A stretch of 64,000 bases of DNA from Paenibacillus spongiae (GCF_024734895.1 NZ_CP091430.1:1714001-1778000); one strand, 5' to 3'. Positions 35,198 to 45,228 are shown, counted from the first letter of the stretch. Notes: generated by a model not told the origin, from the sequence alone. Numbers and translations are program-made.

Positions 35198-35226
35198 TTG
35201 ACTTCCTAAGTATCATCTACTAAACT
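35198..35226 (+). promoter_or_regulatory. sigma-A promoter for yuiB
   Basis: TTGACT (35198-35203), 17 bp, TAAACT (35221-35226), 29 bp before the yuiB start. Confidence 0.6.
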
Positions 35227-35254
35227 AATCGTAGCGAAAGGGGAACGATGTGTC

Positions 35255-35560
35255 ATGAATGCAGATGTCGATATATTGCAGCTTGCAATTGCGACCGTAT
35301 TATTTCTTGTCATGATGTTCGGAATCGGGTTTATTCTCAACATGCTGCTCAAAACCACATGGTTTCCGATTTATTTATTATTCATCGTCCTGCTGCCTCT
35401 GTTCATCTGGCAGACCTGGGATCATGATAAGTCCTTCACGGCCAATTTCACGGCGTTTACGTTCGTGGACATCATTCCGGGAATCGGCGCTGTTATTGGG
35501 GCGTATATAAGCGGTGCTGCGATCCGTGCGCTGCGTCGCGGCGGATACAAAATGTTCTAA
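35255..35560 (+). CDS. yuiB: YuiB-like membrane protein
   Basis: A 101-residue protein with three membrane segments (about residues 9-30, 35-55 and 73-92) and a conserved GIGFILNMLLKTTW turn and a basic C terminus ALRRGGYKMF. These match my recollection of B. subtilis YuiB, which also lies next to yumB/yumC there. Function is unknown. Confidence 0.8.
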   Translation: MNADVDILQLAIATVLFLVMMFGIGFILNMLLKTTWFPIYLLFIVLLPLFIWQTWDHDKSFTANFTAFTFVDIIPGIGAVIGAYISGAAIRALRRGGYKMF

Positions 35561-35572
35561 CATGAAAACCGC

Positions 35573-35666
35573 AAGGGCATGGTCATACTAAGGAAAAATT
35601 TTTCCCTTCCAAGCAGCCAATGCAGGACGGGCAAGAGATCCGAGGTGTGGTAGCATGCCCTTTTTT
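35573..35666 (+). terminator. long-loop hairpin whose 3' arm holds the next start codon
   Basis: AAGGGCATG (35573-35581) is complementary to CATGCCCTT (35654-35662), which includes the ATG of the next gene at 35655, and is followed by TTTT. A second hairpin AAGGAAAAATTTTTCCCTT sits in the loop (35590-35608). It may terminate yuiB and mask the next start. Confidence 0.5.
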
Positions 35667-36527
35667 CGCCTTTCAGACGTATCCCTCCATTTTCACGAAG
35701 AAGGCTCCGGCGTACCCATTCTATGCGTTCATCCTCCATGTCTAAGCAGCCGTTTATTTACTTATATCAGAACGGAGCTGTCCGGCTCCCATCGAATCAT
35801 TACGATGGATATGCGCGGCCACGGGCGCTCCGAGCCGGGGAATGCGCCGCTTGCGCTTCCATTGATAGCCGAGGATATGAGACGCCTGCTTGATAAATGC
35901 GAGGTGCGCGAGGCGTACGTATGCTCATACGGGGCCGGTTCATTCCCGGCGTTAACCGCCTTGATTTCGTATCCGGATCGCTTCCGAGGCGGCATTATCG
36001 TATCCGGAACGGCAGCGTATACCGATATTGTAAACAGGTCGAAATTGCAGGCGGCTTACGTGTCCAGCGTGCTGCAGGCCAAAAGCGCGGTGGCGTTCCA
36101 AGCGGCCTGGAGCGAAGCGGATAACCGGACGGCATTCCATGCCTTGAATGAAGAAGCGAAGCTGGGCGACGCGATGCGATGGAAGGAATATGTGGCCGCT
36201 TGCTTGAACGGCACGCTTCAGCGGCAGCTGCCGCAAATCAGGCAGCAGATGCTCATCTTGTACGGAAGCGGCGACCAGGCGGGACGCGATTACGCTCAGA
36301 ATTTGTATAAGCGGCTGCCGAATGCCGAAATTTATTGCGTGCTGAGGGCTCAGCGGCAGCTGCTCATGAAGCAGCCGGCCAAGACAGCCGCAGTTATCCG
36401 CCAATGGCTGGATAAGCAGGAGGAGCCGAGTCTGGCCGATACGTACGAGGAGCGGAGTGCGTTGCTCCAGGAGCTGGCGGAGCAGGGGATCGAGCCCGGC
36501 GGGGAATATCCCCATCCCATTATTTAG
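35655..36527 (+). CDS. alpha/beta hydrolase
   Basis: A 290-residue alpha/beta-hydrolase-fold protein. The strand/oxyanion region VPILCVHPPCLSSRLF and MDMRGHGRSEPG are typical; the nucleophile elbow expected near residue 95 reads CSYGAG instead of G-x-S-x-G. It thus has Ser in a C-S-Y-G-A-G context, with loss of the first Gly. An Asp/His pair follows less clearly (GSGDQAGRDY; the final His is not obvious). It may be a degenerate or non-hydrolytic member. GAGGTG precedes the ATG. Confidence 0.75.
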   Translation: MPFFRLSDVSLHFHEEGSGVPILCVHPPCLSSRLFTYIRTELSGSHRIITMDMRGHGRSEPGNAPLALPLIAEDMRRLLDKCEVREAYVCSYGAGSFPALTALISYPDRFRGGIIVSGTAAYTDIVNRSKLQAAYVSSVLQAKSAVAFQAAWSEADNRTAFHALNEEAKLGDAMRWKEYVAACLNGTLQRQLPQIRQQMLILYGSGDQAGRDYAQNLYKRLPNAEIYCVLRAQRQLLMKQPAKTAAVIRQWLDKQEEPSLADTYEERSALLQELAEQGIEPGGEYPHPII

Positions 36528-36665
36528 CCCTTGATTCTGCGCGTGAAGCGCGGCATTCTTATGAGAAGCGAATTCCCTCGGATCGGGGGAATTTTCTTTT
36601 TTTCGACGTGCTTGAAAGTATGTTAGAATAGTAGAAAGTATAAGGCGGATGGAGACGATTGCACG

Positions 36666-38186
36666 ATGCGAATCGGTAATATGCATCAATTTACGGAGCA
36701 TCACCGGTACTACAGCTACCGTGACTTCTCCTTAAGCGCTGTAGACCGAAAGATGATCGGGCTGATCTATCAGCCGATGATCGGTGCGTTTGCAACTGGA
36801 TTGTATCAGCTGTTCTATCAGCTGGTGCCTGATGATAGAGTAGGCTATTCGCCGCTTGAGCCGCAGCGGAAGCTGTTCCTCGGATCGGGGCTGGACATGC
36901 ATGAGCGGGGACGACAAGAATTTGTCGAACAGGCATCGCGCCTGGAGGCCGTCGGTCTGCTGCAGACATCCCGTCTGGGCGTTCCCGACAGCGACGATTA
37001 TGTCTATGAATATGAACTCATTAAGCCGCTCTCGCCGGATGAGTTTTTCCGCAATCCTCATCTTATGCTGCTGCTTCGGGATAAGGTTGGCAAATACGCG
37101 GTCATTTCGCTCCGGGAATCATTCTACGAGAAGGAAGCGGATGAGCTGGCGGGGGCGGAGCTTGCGCGCGACAACATAACGGTTCCGTTCTATGAGCTGT
37201 TCAAGTTGAATGCGCAGACGGTCGATGTGGAGCTGGAGCAGGCGTTGTCCGAGGTTGCGCCGACCCGCAGCCCGGCCGCGAAGCCGCAGCTGGAGACGGC
37301 AGGCATCCAGTACGGAGAAATCATCAGCCGCTTCCCGCGGAACTCGGCGAACCGCAAATATGTCGAGCGGCTGCGCGGCGATGAGGAACAAATGGCTCAG
37401 CTCAATTTCGTCGCTTATAAATACAGCCTGACCGTTGTCGATTTATGCAGGCTGCTGGACGAGGACGATGTGTTCAGTACCCGGGGCGAGCTGATGATGG
37501 ACGAGCTGCAGCTTCGCGCGAGCCAGATGTACCGTCAAGACCGCAAGCGCGACGAGGACCGGCTGCGCATGCAGGGGCGGATGGAGGCGGCTAGCGCAGG
37601 CGAGCAAGGCGACACGGGCGACGAGCCGCTGGAGGAAGTGGCCGTTCAGGAAGAGTTCTATATGGAGGTGCCGGCACAGCTGGCCGGGCGCTGCGATATT
37701 CATCAGTATAATATGCTGATGCGCAACGAGCCGCATACGAGGTTTGTCACCAGGTTCTTCCCGGGTGCCGTTCCGGAATGGATTATACGAGTGTTCGAAG
37801 TGATCGATTTGAATTATCGGCTTACGGGATCAGTCATTAATGTGCTCATTCACTATGTGCTCGGCATGAACGATGCGCAGCGGGTGACGAAGACGTACAT
37901 AGATGCAGTTGCTTCTAATATGCTAGTGAAGCGGATCGACTCGTTCGAGAAAGCGGTGCGTTATGTCCGGGATCAGGTTCGCATGGAGAAGGACCGGGAG
38001 TTGAGGCAGGCTGGCGGAGCTGCGGGAGGAAAGGCTTCCGGAGGAGCGCGAGGCGCTGCTTCCGGACGGACGCGCGGCCGTAAACCGGCCATGGCTATCG
38101 TGCAGGAGGCCGGAGAGCTGGCCGTATCGCAGGAAGAGCTGGAAGAAATGCGCCGGCTTGCGCGCAAGCTGGACGGCAATAAGTAA
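36666..38186 (+). CDS. dnaB: replication initiation/membrane attachment protein DnaB
   Basis: A 506-residue primosomal protein of the Bacillus type (not the helicase). The N-terminal winged-helix region covers about residues 10-180; the DnaB_2-like C-terminal part (about 370-465) includes YIDAVASNMLVKRIDSFEKA. The linker (290-330) is acidic and Glu-rich, and the C terminus (460-485) is a Gly/Arg/Ala-rich flexible stretch. With DnaD and DnaI it loads the replicative helicase at oriC and at restart sites. dnaI follows after 18 bp, as is usual. Confidence 0.9.
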   Translation: MRIGNMHQFTEHHRYYSYRDFSLSAVDRKMIGLIYQPMIGAFATGLYQLFYQLVPDDRVGYSPLEPQRKLFLGSGLDMHERGRQEFVEQASRLEAVGLLQTSRLGVPDSDDYVYEYELIKPLSPDEFFRNPHLMLLLRDKVGKYAVISLRESFYEKEADELAGAELARDNITVPFYELFKLNAQTVDVELEQALSEVAPTRSPAAKPQLETAGIQYGEIISRFPRNSANRKYVERLRGDEEQMAQLNFVAYKYSLTVVDLCRLLDEDDVFSTRGELMMDELQLRASQMYRQDRKRDEDRLRMQGRMEAASAGEQGDTGDEPLEEVAVQEEFYMEVPAQLAGRCDIHQYNMLMRNEPHTRFVTRFFPGAVPEWIIRVFEVIDLNYRLTGSVINVLIHYVLGMNDAQRVTKTYIDAVASNMLVKRIDSFEKAVRYVRDQVRMEKDRELRQAGGAAGGKASGGARGAASGRTRGRKPAMAIVQEAGELAVSQEELEEMRRLARKLDGNK

Positions 38187-38204
38187 TCGGAGGTGATGAC
38201 GGAT

Positions 38205-39164
38205 ATGGCGATGGAATCTCTTGGCGCAATTATCAAACAATGGCCGACAGGCAAGAATGCCCTTCAAGAGGCGGATCGTCTGTTGGGAGAGCTGCTCGGG
38301 GATCCGCTCGTGGAGCGCCTTCGCGCCGAGCATCCGGAGCTTGACCGGGAGACGATCCGGCTGAATCTGAACCGCGTGTATCAATATGTGAAGGAGCAGC
38401 GCAGCTGTTCCGATTGCCCGGGACTCGATCGTTGTCCGAACGATTTCGAAGGCCATTATACGTTATTATCTTGTGAAACCGTCGGGGAAACGGTTCAGCT
38501 CAATGACCGCAAAGTCATGTGCAACAAGCTGCGGACCAGACAGAACGAAGAACAAATCCGCAGCCGGGTGAGAAGCTTCTATGTAGACGAGACAGCATTG
38601 TCCCAAGGGTATTCGGCGGACGAAATCTTAACGAGTGATTTGAAGCGGAGCAAGGCGGTCATGCAGGTATTTCAATACATCGACAAGACCAAGGAGAGCG
38701 GACTGCAGCGCAGAGGGCTGTATCTGGCCGGTTCGTTCGGCACAGGCAAGACGTTTCTCATGTGCTATATGCTCTACGAGCTGGCGAAAGCCGGCTATAC
38801 GGGAGCGATCGTCTACATGCCGGATTTTGTCGAGGATTTGAAGATGCTCATGCATGAGCCTGGGAAGCTGAAGGAAACGGTCGATCTGATGAAGGAGACG
38901 GACCTGCTCATCTTTGACGATATCGGGGCGGAGAATTTGAATCCTTGGGCGAGGGATCATGTGATGGGTGCGATCCTGAACTACCGGATGAACCGGAAGC
39001 CGACCTTTTATACATCTAACTATGATCTGGATATGCTCGAACGCCACTTCAGCTTTACGAACCGGGAGGGCGATGAGCTGCATAAGGGCCAGCGTCTGAT
39101 GGACCGGGTACGGCCTTACGTGGATACCGTTCTCGTTACCGGCCATAATAAACGCGGCGTGTAA
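38205..39164 (+). CDS. dnaI: primosomal protein DnaI (helicase loader)
   Basis: A 319-residue AAA+ ATPase that loads the replicative helicase onto DNA. N-terminal zinc-binding cluster CSDCPGLDRCPN near residue 68; Walker A GSFGTGKT near 171; Walker B DLLIFDDIGAEN near 230; sensor TFYTSNYD near 267. The ATG at 38205 is chosen because GGAGG lies 11 nt upstream; the GTG at 38193 overlaps that site. Co-transcribed with dnaB. A terminator follows. Confidence 0.95.
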   Translation: MAMESLGAIIKQWPTGKNALQEADRLLGELLGDPLVERLRAEHPELDRETIRLNLNRVYQYVKEQRSCSDCPGLDRCPNDFEGHYTLLSCETVGETVQLNDRKVMCNKLRTRQNEEQIRSRVRSFYVDETALSQGYSADEILTSDLKRSKAVMQVFQYIDKTKESGLQRRGLYLAGSFGTGKTFLMCYMLYELAKAGYTGAIVYMPDFVEDLKMLMHEPGKLKETVDLMKETDLLIFDDIGAENLNPWARDHVMGAILNYRMNRKPTFYTSNYDLDMLERHFSFTNREGDELHKGQRLMDRVRPYVDTVLVTGHNKRGV

Positions 39165-39189
39165 TGTAAGCGTGGAATCATACAAATTG

Positions 39190-39232
39190 AAGCTCCTTTC
39201 TTGTCCGTTTGCTGACGGGAAAGGGGCTTTTT
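39190..39232 (+). terminator. rho-independent terminator after dnaI
   Basis: AGCTCCTTTC (39191-39200) pairs with GAAAGGGGCT (39219-39228) with an inner GTCCG/GACGG-type stem, followed by TTTTT. Confidence 0.85.
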
Positions 39233-39285
39233 GCCGTTGTAATGCAGAGGGAGGACGTTGTACATCGTACGGGGGAGGTGAGCGG

Positions 39286-39314
39286 TGTGTGGCGTGTGGC
39301 ATGTGGCATGTGGT
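39286..39314. repeat. short GTGTGGC/GTGGCAT microrepeat
   Basis: The stretch GTGTGTGGCGTGTGGCATGT followed by GGCATGTGG contains overlapping copies of a 7-bp unit. It is located in the gap between dnaI and the sulfate operon and has no obvious role. Confidence 0.5.
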
Positions 39315-39380
39315 GAATAGGCAGCCCGAACATATATAAGCGGAACTTATACCCCTAATTAGAAAATTTAAAAAAATTGG

Positions 39381-39443
39381 TTGACATCGATGCTAGTCCA
39401 CTGCTATTATTCATCCATAACATACTAAACAGGTAGGAATAAT
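39381..39443 (+). promoter_or_regulatory. promoter of the sulfate operon with flanking inverted repeat
   Basis: TTGACA (39381-39386), 18 bp and TATTAT (39405-39410). An inverted repeat ATTATTC (39406-39412) / GAATAAT (39437-39443) spans the transcription start, with TAGGAATAAT in the right half. It resembles CymR-type sulfur-control sites in outline, but spacing differs. Confidence 0.5.
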
Positions 39444-39518
39444 AATGGTTTCGACCGGACCACCGGAGTGAACGATTGATTCATCGATCTGTTTCAAGTG
39501 ATGAGGGGAGCTTTTTAT

Positions 39519-40652
39519 ATGTCACATATGACAGCGAAATCCATGTTCTCATTCCGTTCATTTCTGGTCCTCGTCGTGTTCGCAATCGTCCTTTCAGGCT
39601 GCGGCAGCGCCAATAACAATGGCAAAGCAGACGCGGGCGAAGATGCAGGCAAAGCGAAGAACGAAGCATCCGGCAACGAAACCGGCGGCCATTCATCCGG
39701 GGAAGCAAAGAAACCGGCCGTAGAGCTGCTTAATGTCTCCTATGACCCGACCCGAGAGCTTTACGAAGCTTACAATAAGCTGTTCGCCGATTATTGGAAG
39801 AAGGAACAGAATCAAGACGTCACGATCAAGCAGTCTCACGGCGGGTCAGGCAAACAAAGCCGCGCCGTGATCGATGGGCTGAAGGCCGATGTGGTGACGC
39901 TGGCCCTTGGCTACGACATCGACGCCATAGCGGACCAAGGGATCACCAATCCCGACTGGCAGAAGAAATTCGAGAGCAACAGCTCGCCTTATACGTCAAC
40001 GATCGTGCTCTTGGTACGCAAAGGAAATCCCAAAGGCATCAAAGATTGGAATGATCTGATTAAGGATGATGTGGAGGTTATCACACCGAATCCGAAGACG
40101 AGCGGCGGCGCCAGATGGAACTATTTGGCTGCCTGGGGTTATGCCCTCAAACAGAACGGCGGAGATGAAGACAAAGCGAAGGCTTTCGTAGCGGAGCTGT
40201 TCAAGCATGTGCCGGTTCTCGATTCCGGCGCGCGCGGATCGACGACGACGTTCGTCGAGCGCGGTCTGGGCGACGTTCTGCTGGCTTGGGAGAATGAAGC
40301 GTATCTGTCGGTCAATGAGCTGGGCAAGGATAAATTCGAAATCATCTATCCTTCGATAAGCATCTTGGCAGAGCCGCCTGTAGCCGTTGTCGACAAGGTG
40401 GCCGACAATAAGGGAACGCGCGATGTCGCGGAAGCGTATCTCAACTATTTATACACGGAAGAAGCACAGAAGCTGGTAGCGGAGAACTACTATCGTCCGC
40501 AGCTGGCATCCGTAGCGGAGCAATTCAAGGACCGGTTCCCGCAGCTTGACTTGCTGACCATCGATGGCGATTTCGGAGGCTGGAAAGAAGCGCAATCCAA
40601 ACATTTTGCAGATGGCGGCGTATTTGATCAAATTTATACGCCAGGCTCATAA
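39519..40652 (+). CDS. sulfate ABC transporter substrate-binding lipoprotein
   Basis: This 377-residue periplasmic-type sulfate-binding protein is a lipoprotein: a hydrophobic segment ends in lipobox LSGC near residue 28, then a disordered Gly/Ser/Lys-rich linker. Family motifs follow: [37 protein letters not shown] and [20 protein letters not shown]. The start at 39519 is chosen because AGGGGAG lies 8 nt upstream. First gene of an operon with two permeases, ATPase and YezD. Confidence 0.92.
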   Translation: MSHMTAKSMFSFRSFLVLVVFAIVLSGCGSANNNGKADAGEDAGKAKNEASGNETGGHSSGEAKKPAVELLNVSYDPTRELYEAYNKLFADYWKKEQNQDVTIKQSHGGSGKQSRAVIDGLKADVVTLALGYDIDAIADQGITNPDWQKKFESNSSPYTSTIVLLVRKGNPKGIKDWNDLIKDDVEVITPNPKTSGGARWNYLAAWGYALKQNGGDEDKAKAFVAELFKHVPVLDSGARGSTTTFVERGLGDVLLAWENEAYLSVNELGKDKFEIIYPSISILAEPPVAVVDKVADNKGTRDVAEAYLNYLYTEEAQKLVAENYYRPQLASVAEQFKDRFPQLDLLTIDGDFGGWKEAQSKHFADGGVFDQIYTPGS

Positions 40653-40680
40653 TCCGGATGCTGACGGGAGCTGACTTCAC

Positions 40681-41514
40681 ATGAAAGGTTCCAAAGCTCG
40701 CAGCGTCCTGCCCGGTTTCGGGTTGTCCCTCGGATTTACGATTTTTTACTTAAGTCTGATCGTGTTGATTCCGCTTGCCGGCGTGTTTATCAAAACAACC
40801 GGTCTTACGTGGGAGCAATTCTGGCAGACCGTAACGAATGCGCGCGTCCTCGCGTCCTACCGCGTCAGCTTGATGACGGCGCTTGCCGCAGCGCTGGCGA
40901 ATCTTGTGTTCGGTCTGCTGGTTGCCTGGGTGCTGGTGAGGTACCGCTTCCCCGGCAAGAAGCTCGTCGACAGTCTTGTCGATCTGCCGTTTGCTTTGCC
41001 TACCGCCGTGGCGGGTATTGCTCTTACGGCGATCTATGCGCCGAACGGCTGGATCGGCTCCTTGCTTGAGCCGATCGGCATCAAGGTGGCATTCACGCCT
41101 ATTGGCATTACGATTGCCTTGATCTTCATCGGGCTACCTTTCGTCGTTCGCACGGTGCAGCCCGTCCTTCAAGAGCTGGACAATGAGACGGAGGAAGCGG
41201 CGGTAATGCTCGGAGCCTACCGGTGGGTGACCTTCCGCAAGGTCATTCTGCCGCAGCTCCTTCCCTCCCTCTTGACCGGGTTTGCGCTCGCATTTGCCAG
41301 GGGGATCGGTGAATACGGGTCCGTTGTCTTTATCTCGGGCAATATGCCGCTCAAGACGGAGATTACGCCGCTGCTGATCATGACGAAGCTGGAACAGTTC
41401 GATTATGCGGGAGCGACGGCAATCGCGCTTGTTATGCTGACGGCATCGTTCCTGATGCTGTTCCTTATTAATTACTTCCAGTGGCGCAGCAACCGGCGCA
41501 CAGCGTCGGAATAG
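40681..41514 (+). CDS. cysT: sulfate ABC transporter permease CysT
   Basis: A 277-residue membrane permease with six membrane helices. The cytoplasmic coupling loop [20 protein letters not shown] (residues ~176-195) and [22 protein letters not shown] are conserved in CysT/CysU. It pairs with CysW to form the membrane channel for sulfate or thiosulfate. Spacing is 28 bp after the binding protein gene and 15 bp before cysW. Confidence 0.93.
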   Translation: MKGSKARSVLPGFGLSLGFTIFYLSLIVLIPLAGVFIKTTGLTWEQFWQTVTNARVLASYRVSLMTALAAALANLVFGLLVAWVLVRYRFPGKKLVDSLVDLPFALPTAVAGIALTAIYAPNGWIGSLLEPIGIKVAFTPIGITIALIFIGLPFVVRTVQPVLQELDNETEEAAVMLGAYRWVTFRKVILPQLLPSLLTGFALAFARGIGEYGSVVFISGNMPLKTEITPLLIMTKLEQFDYAGATAIALVMLTASFLMLFLINYFQWRSNRRTASE

Positions 41515-41529
41515 GGGGGTGGGCTTGCA

Positions 41530-42429
41530 ATGGCAGGAGCTGTAACAACTCATTTGTCCGATAAAGCATCGATCCGCCCGAAGCATACCACCGAAGCGCC
41601 GATTATCCGGTGGGTGCTGATTGCCGCTGCGCTATTGTTTCTTGGGCTGATCGTCGTCCTTCCGCTCGCATCCGTCTTTGTCGAGGCGTTCAAGAAGGGA
41701 GCCGGCGTATATGCGGCGTCGATTACGGATCCGGATGCGGTATCCGCGCTTAAGCTGACGCTGCTCGCCGCCGCGATTTCCGTCCCGCTGAATACGCTGT
41801 TCGGCATAGCGGCTGCCTGGGCGATAAGCAAATTTTATTTTCGCGGCAAGAATCTGCTTATTACGTTGATCGATCTGCCGTTTGCCGTATCGCCGGTTAT
41901 CGCCGGTCTCATCTTCATCCTCTTGTTCGGCGCTCAAGGCTGGTTCGGCCCGTGGCTGGACGATCACAACATCCAGATCGTGTTCGCGCTGCCGGGTATC
42001 GTGCTTGCGACGACCTTCGTCACCTTCCCCTTCGTGGCCCGCGAGCTGCTTCCGTTGATGCAGGCGCAGGGCATTCAGGAAGAAGAGGCCGCCGCGAGCC
42101 TGGGCGCCAAGGGATGGCAGATCTTCTGGCGGGTGACGCTGCCGAATATCAAGTGGGGGCTGCTGTACGGCATTATTTTGTGCAACGCCAGAGCGATGGG
42201 GGAATTCGGCGCGGTATCCGTCGTTTCCGGTCATATCCGCGGGGAGACGAATACGCTGCCGCTCCATGTTGAAATATTGTATAACGAGTATCAGTTCTCC
42301 GCGTCGTTCGCGGTAGCGTCGCTGCTTGTACTGTTGGCGGTTTTCACACTCGTCGTCAAATCCTTCGTGGAATGGAAAACGGCTCAACGGGAGCCGGATG
42401 GGGAAAGGAGCGGTGAGCATGCACATTGA
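41530..42429 (+). CDS. cysW: sulfate ABC transporter permease CysW
   Basis: A 299-residue permease, partner of CysT, with six membrane helices after a ~30-residue hydrophilic N terminus. The coupling loop [22 protein letters not shown] lies near residue 180; [20 protein letters not shown] near 217 is specific to CysW. The stop overlaps the cysA start by 11 bp. Confidence 0.93.
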   Translation: MAGAVTTHLSDKASIRPKHTTEAPIIRWVLIAAALLFLGLIVVLPLASVFVEAFKKGAGVYAASITDPDAVSALKLTLLAAAISVPLNTLFGIAAAWAISKFYFRGKNLLITLIDLPFAVSPVIAGLIFILLFGAQGWFGPWLDDHNIQIVFALPGIVLATTFVTFPFVARELLPLMQAQGIQEEEAAASLGAKGWQIFWRVTLPNIKWGLLYGIILCNARAMGEFGAVSVVSGHIRGETNTLPLHVEILYNEYQFSASFAVASLLVLLAVFTLVVKSFVEWKTAQREPDGERSGEHAH

Positions 42430-43495
42430 GGTACGCGATGTATCCAAGACGTTCGGCACGCATAAGGCCGTAGCGGATGTCAGCTTCAGTGTCGGGCGAG
42501 GCAAGCTGATCGGTCTGCTCGGACCGAGCGGGGGCGGGAAGTCGACGCTGCTTCGTATGCTGGCCGGACTGGAAAGTCCGGATAGCGGAGATGTCTTTAT
42601 TAATGGCAAGCGGGTTAACGACGTGCCTCCTCAGGAGCGGGGGATCGGATTCGTCTTTCAACATTACGCTTTGTTCAAGCATATGAATGTGTTCGATAAT
42701 ATTGCCTTTGGTCTAACCATTCGTAAGACGGACAAGAAAGAAATTGCGGCGAGAGTCGATGAGCTGCTGGACCTGACGGGTCTTCGCGGATTCGAACGCC
42801 GTTATCCGCATCAGCTGTCCGGCGGGCAGCGGCAGCGCGTCGCCTTCGCAAGGGCGCTCGCTCCCCGGCCGGAGCTGCTGCTGCTGGATGAGCCGTTCGC
42901 GGCCATCGATGCCAAGGTGCGCAAGGAATTGCGTACCTGGTTGAAGCAATTGATTGCAACCCTCGGCATCACGTCGATCTTCGTTACGCATGACCAGGAT
43001 GAAGCGGTCGAAGTCGCCGACGAGATGCTGATCGTGCAGCAGGGCCGGCTGGAGCAGCAGGGGACCCCGTTATCGGTGTATACCGCGCCGGAGACCGCGT
43101 TTGTCGCCGGTTTTATCGGACAGTCCACGGTGATCGAGAAACCTCAGCTTCTTCGCGGATTCGAGCATGTGGCTAGTCTTGAAATGGGAAGCGGAAGCAG
43201 CAGAGCCATTATCCGTCCGGAGTTCGTCGAGGTAGGACGCCGGAGAGAGCTTCTGTATCCGTCTGCCGCTGCGAAGGGAACAGTCCGCCATGTGTTTTTC
43301 CGCGGCGCGCATCTGGAGCTTGAGGTGCAGGTGGGAGAAAACCGGCTGTCGGCCCACCGGTCTCTGGATCAAGAGCCGCTGCAGCCCGGTGATGATGTTC
43401 ATGTTCTCATCCATCGCCTCTATCTTGTTACCGAGCAGACGGCATCGATGGTGGAAAATCCCCTGAAGTCGGATCCGCTGCCGGTCCATATTTGA
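42419..43495 (+). CDS. cysA: sulfate ABC transporter ATPase CysA
   Basis: A 358-residue ATPase that powers sulfate import. Walker [10 protein letters not shown] near residue 37, signature [15 protein letters not shown] near 133, Walker [13 protein letters not shown] near 153, and a C-terminal TOBE-like domain (about 290-350). The start at 42419 is set by AAAGGAG 8 nt upstream; the longer frame is not used. It overlaps cysW by 11 bp, which indicates coupled translation. Confidence 0.93.
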   Translation: MHIEVRDVSKTFGTHKAVADVSFSVGRGKLIGLLGPSGGGKSTLLRMLAGLESPDSGDVFINGKRVNDVPPQERGIGFVFQHYALFKHMNVFDNIAFGLTIRKTDKKEIAARVDELLDLTGLRGFERRYPHQLSGGQRQRVAFARALAPRPELLLLDEPFAAIDAKVRKELRTWLKQLIATLGITSIFVTHDQDEAVEVADEMLIVQQGRLEQQGTPLSVYTAPETAFVAGFIGQSTVIEKPQLLRGFEHVASLEMGSGSSRAIIRPEFVEVGRRRELLYPSAAAKGTVRHVFFRGAHLELEVQVGENRLSAHRSLDQEPLQPGDDVHVLIHRLYLVTEQTASMVENPLKSDPLPVHI

Positions 43496-43525
43496 TGCAT
43501 TCATACCTGATTGGAGGAGATTGCT

Positions 43526-43738
43526 ATGGCTAAGCCTTTGATGTTGGATCAAGAATGGCTGGAGCGCATTGCCGGACAGGTCAACGGACTGGAATACGGA
43601 TCGGTATTGATAACCATCCATGACGGCCGTATTGTGCAGATCGACCGCACCGAGCGCAAACGATTCGACGCTTCGGCCAGCAAGCAGCAGGACCCGGCGC
43701 AAACCTGCGGAGACAAGCTGAGGGCTGTCAAAGGATAG
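43526..43738 (+). CDS. yezD: YezD family protein (DUF2292)
   Basis: A 70-residue protein; the DUF2292 core LDQEWLERIAGQVNGLEYGS followed by VLITIHDGRIVQIDRTERKR covers residues ~8-46. Function is unknown, but YezD genes often sit with sulfur-import genes, as here 30 bp after cysA. GGAGGAG lies 7 nt before the ATG. Confidence 0.88.
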   Translation: MAKPLMLDQEWLERIAGQVNGLEYGSVLITIHDGRIVQIDRTERKRFDASASKQQDPAQTCGDKLRAVKG

Positions 43739-44085
43739 CCTTCTCCGCTGCGTATTATATAATGGCTGCTGATTTGCGCTCCGTGACTCGGATTCACCGG
43801 GTATACGGGGCGCTTATTTATCGTGTACAGTGCCGGCTGCTCGCAGTATAATCGACCACGCAGCTGAAAGACCCAAAAACGGCGTTACAGCACTGCCTCA
43901 AGCTGGAGGGAGATGCTGTAAGTCCGTTTTCTGCTCTTACGGCGCCCGACAGCGCAAGAGTAGTGAAAGCTAAATCGCTGCTGTAATCCAACCAAATACG
44001 GTGCAGCAGGGTGAAGCGCCACACCGTGCATATGAAGCCGTCTCCGTGCAGAAGCGCTGGATATATAGAGGATTGAAGCCGGGCT
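43739..44085. other. 347-bp gap with a structured inverted repeat
   Basis: No gene is seen. An ACAGCA...TGCTGT hairpin with inner CCTC/GAGG pairs (43886-43920) is the only clear structure. It may be an intergenic repeat; I cannot see a second copy in this window. Confidence 0.45.
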
Positions 44086-45180
44086 TCAATCCTCCACCGA
44101 GCGGTCATTGCGGCCAGCGGCCGGCTGTCGTTTCGCCGCGTTCTTCTTCAGCCGCTGGCTGACCGCTCTTTCCTTGCGGGCTTGATGGGCAAGCTCCCGG
44201 CCGGTCTTGCGGTAGCTTCCCAGCCGGCGGGAGTCGAGCGAGCCGTCCTGCACAGCCGCCTTGACGGCGCAGCCAAGCTCCGATTCGTGGCGGCAGTCGC
44301 GGAAGCGGCAGGAGAGGGCAAGCGCCTCGATATCGGCGAAAGCCTCTTCGCGGCCCTCGTCAGCTTCCCATAGCTGCAGCTCCCGCATACCGGGAGTATC
44401 CATCATCAGCGCCCCGCCCGGGAGCGGGAACAGCTCGCGATGCGTCGTCGTATGGCGGCCTCTGGCATCATCCTCGCGGATGCCTTGTACCTGCTGCAGC
44501 TCCTCGCCGGCCAACCGGTTCAGCAGCGTCGATTTGCCGACGCCCGATGAGCCGGTTACGCCGATCGTGCTGCCTGGCCGCATATACGAAGCAAGCGCAT
44601 CGATACCGCCTCCTTGCAGTGCGCTGATGGCATGGACCGGAACGCCGGGCGCCACCGCTTCAACGTCCGCGATCCTTGCGGCAGTGTCGCTGCATAAGTC
44701 GGATTTCGTCAGAAGGACGACAGGCGTGGCGCCGCTATCCCAAGCCGCCACCAGGTAACGTTCGATTTTGCGCAAGTTAAAATCATCATTGAGCGCATTG
44801 ACGATAAACAACACATCGATGTTTGCCCCGATAACCTGCTCGGCGACCATAGGTCCGGCGGCTTTGCGAATCATGGCCGAGCGGCGCGGCAGCACGGCGT
44901 GGATAATCGCCCGGGATTCGCCGGGCAGCTCCTTGACGGCTAACCAATCGCCAACAGCGGGGTAGTCGCTTCGCGCCGCCGCCTCGAACTGAAACTTGCC
45001 GGATACTTCTGCCGTAAGCTCGCCGCTTCCCGTTACGATCCGGTACAGGTTGGAGTGCTGAGCAATAACGCGTGCCGGTTCATATTCTCCGTACATTCCC
45101 ATCTCGGCTTCCCGCTGTTCGTTCCAGCCGAAGGCAGTCAATCGGGCTAGCTGTTCTTGCTTTAATTTTAATAATGTCAT
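44086..45180 (-). CDS. rsgA: RsgA/YloQ-type ribosome assembly GTPase, paralogue
   Basis: A 364-residue circularly permuted GTPase that acts on the small ribosomal subunit. OB domain (about 35-115), GTPase motifs in permuted order: NKxD-like VLLTKSDL near residue 158, P-loop GSSGVGKSTLLNRL near 215, DTPG near 265; then the zinc knuckle CRFRDCRHESELGCAV near 295. The ATG at 45180 has GAGGAG upstream. A Lys/Arg-rich C-terminal tail is seen. Separated copies like this are often second copies in Paenibacillus; the main yloQ would be elsewhere. The 5' leader is unusual (see findings). Confidence 0.9.
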   Translation of the reverse strand: MTLLKLKQEQLARLTAFGWNEQREAEMGMYGEYEPARVIAQHSNLYRIVTGSGELTAEVSGKFQFEAAARSDYPAVGDWLAVKELPGESRAIIHAVLPRRSAMIRKAAGPMVAEQVIGANIDVLFIVNALNDDFNLRKIERYLVAAWDSGATPVVLLTKSDLCSDTAARIADVEAVAPGVPVHAISALQGGGIDALASYMRPGSTIGVTGSSGVGKSTLLNRLAGEELQQVQGIREDDARGRHTTTHRELFPLPGGALMMDTPGMRELQLWEADEGREEAFADIEALALSCRFRDCRHESELGCAVKAAVQDGSLDSRRLGSYRKTGRELAHQARKERAVSQRLKKNAAKRQPAAGRNDRSVED

Positions 45181-45228
45181 GTGTCGGGTGTGCTCCTCAT
45201 ATTTGTTTTGTGGGTGTGAACGGCATAA

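Noticed and set aside
39286..39314. Possible CRISPR-like repeat
   Set aside because: Units are 7 bp, contiguous, without spacers; simple slippage explains them.
41632..42609. 325-codon open frame on the minus strand across cysW/cysA
   Set aside because: Antisense shadow of the sulfate operon, with no ribosome binding site.
44086..45180. Idea that the rsgA copy is part of a mobile element
   Set aside because: No transposase, integrase or terminal repeats nearby, and GC and codon use match neighbours.
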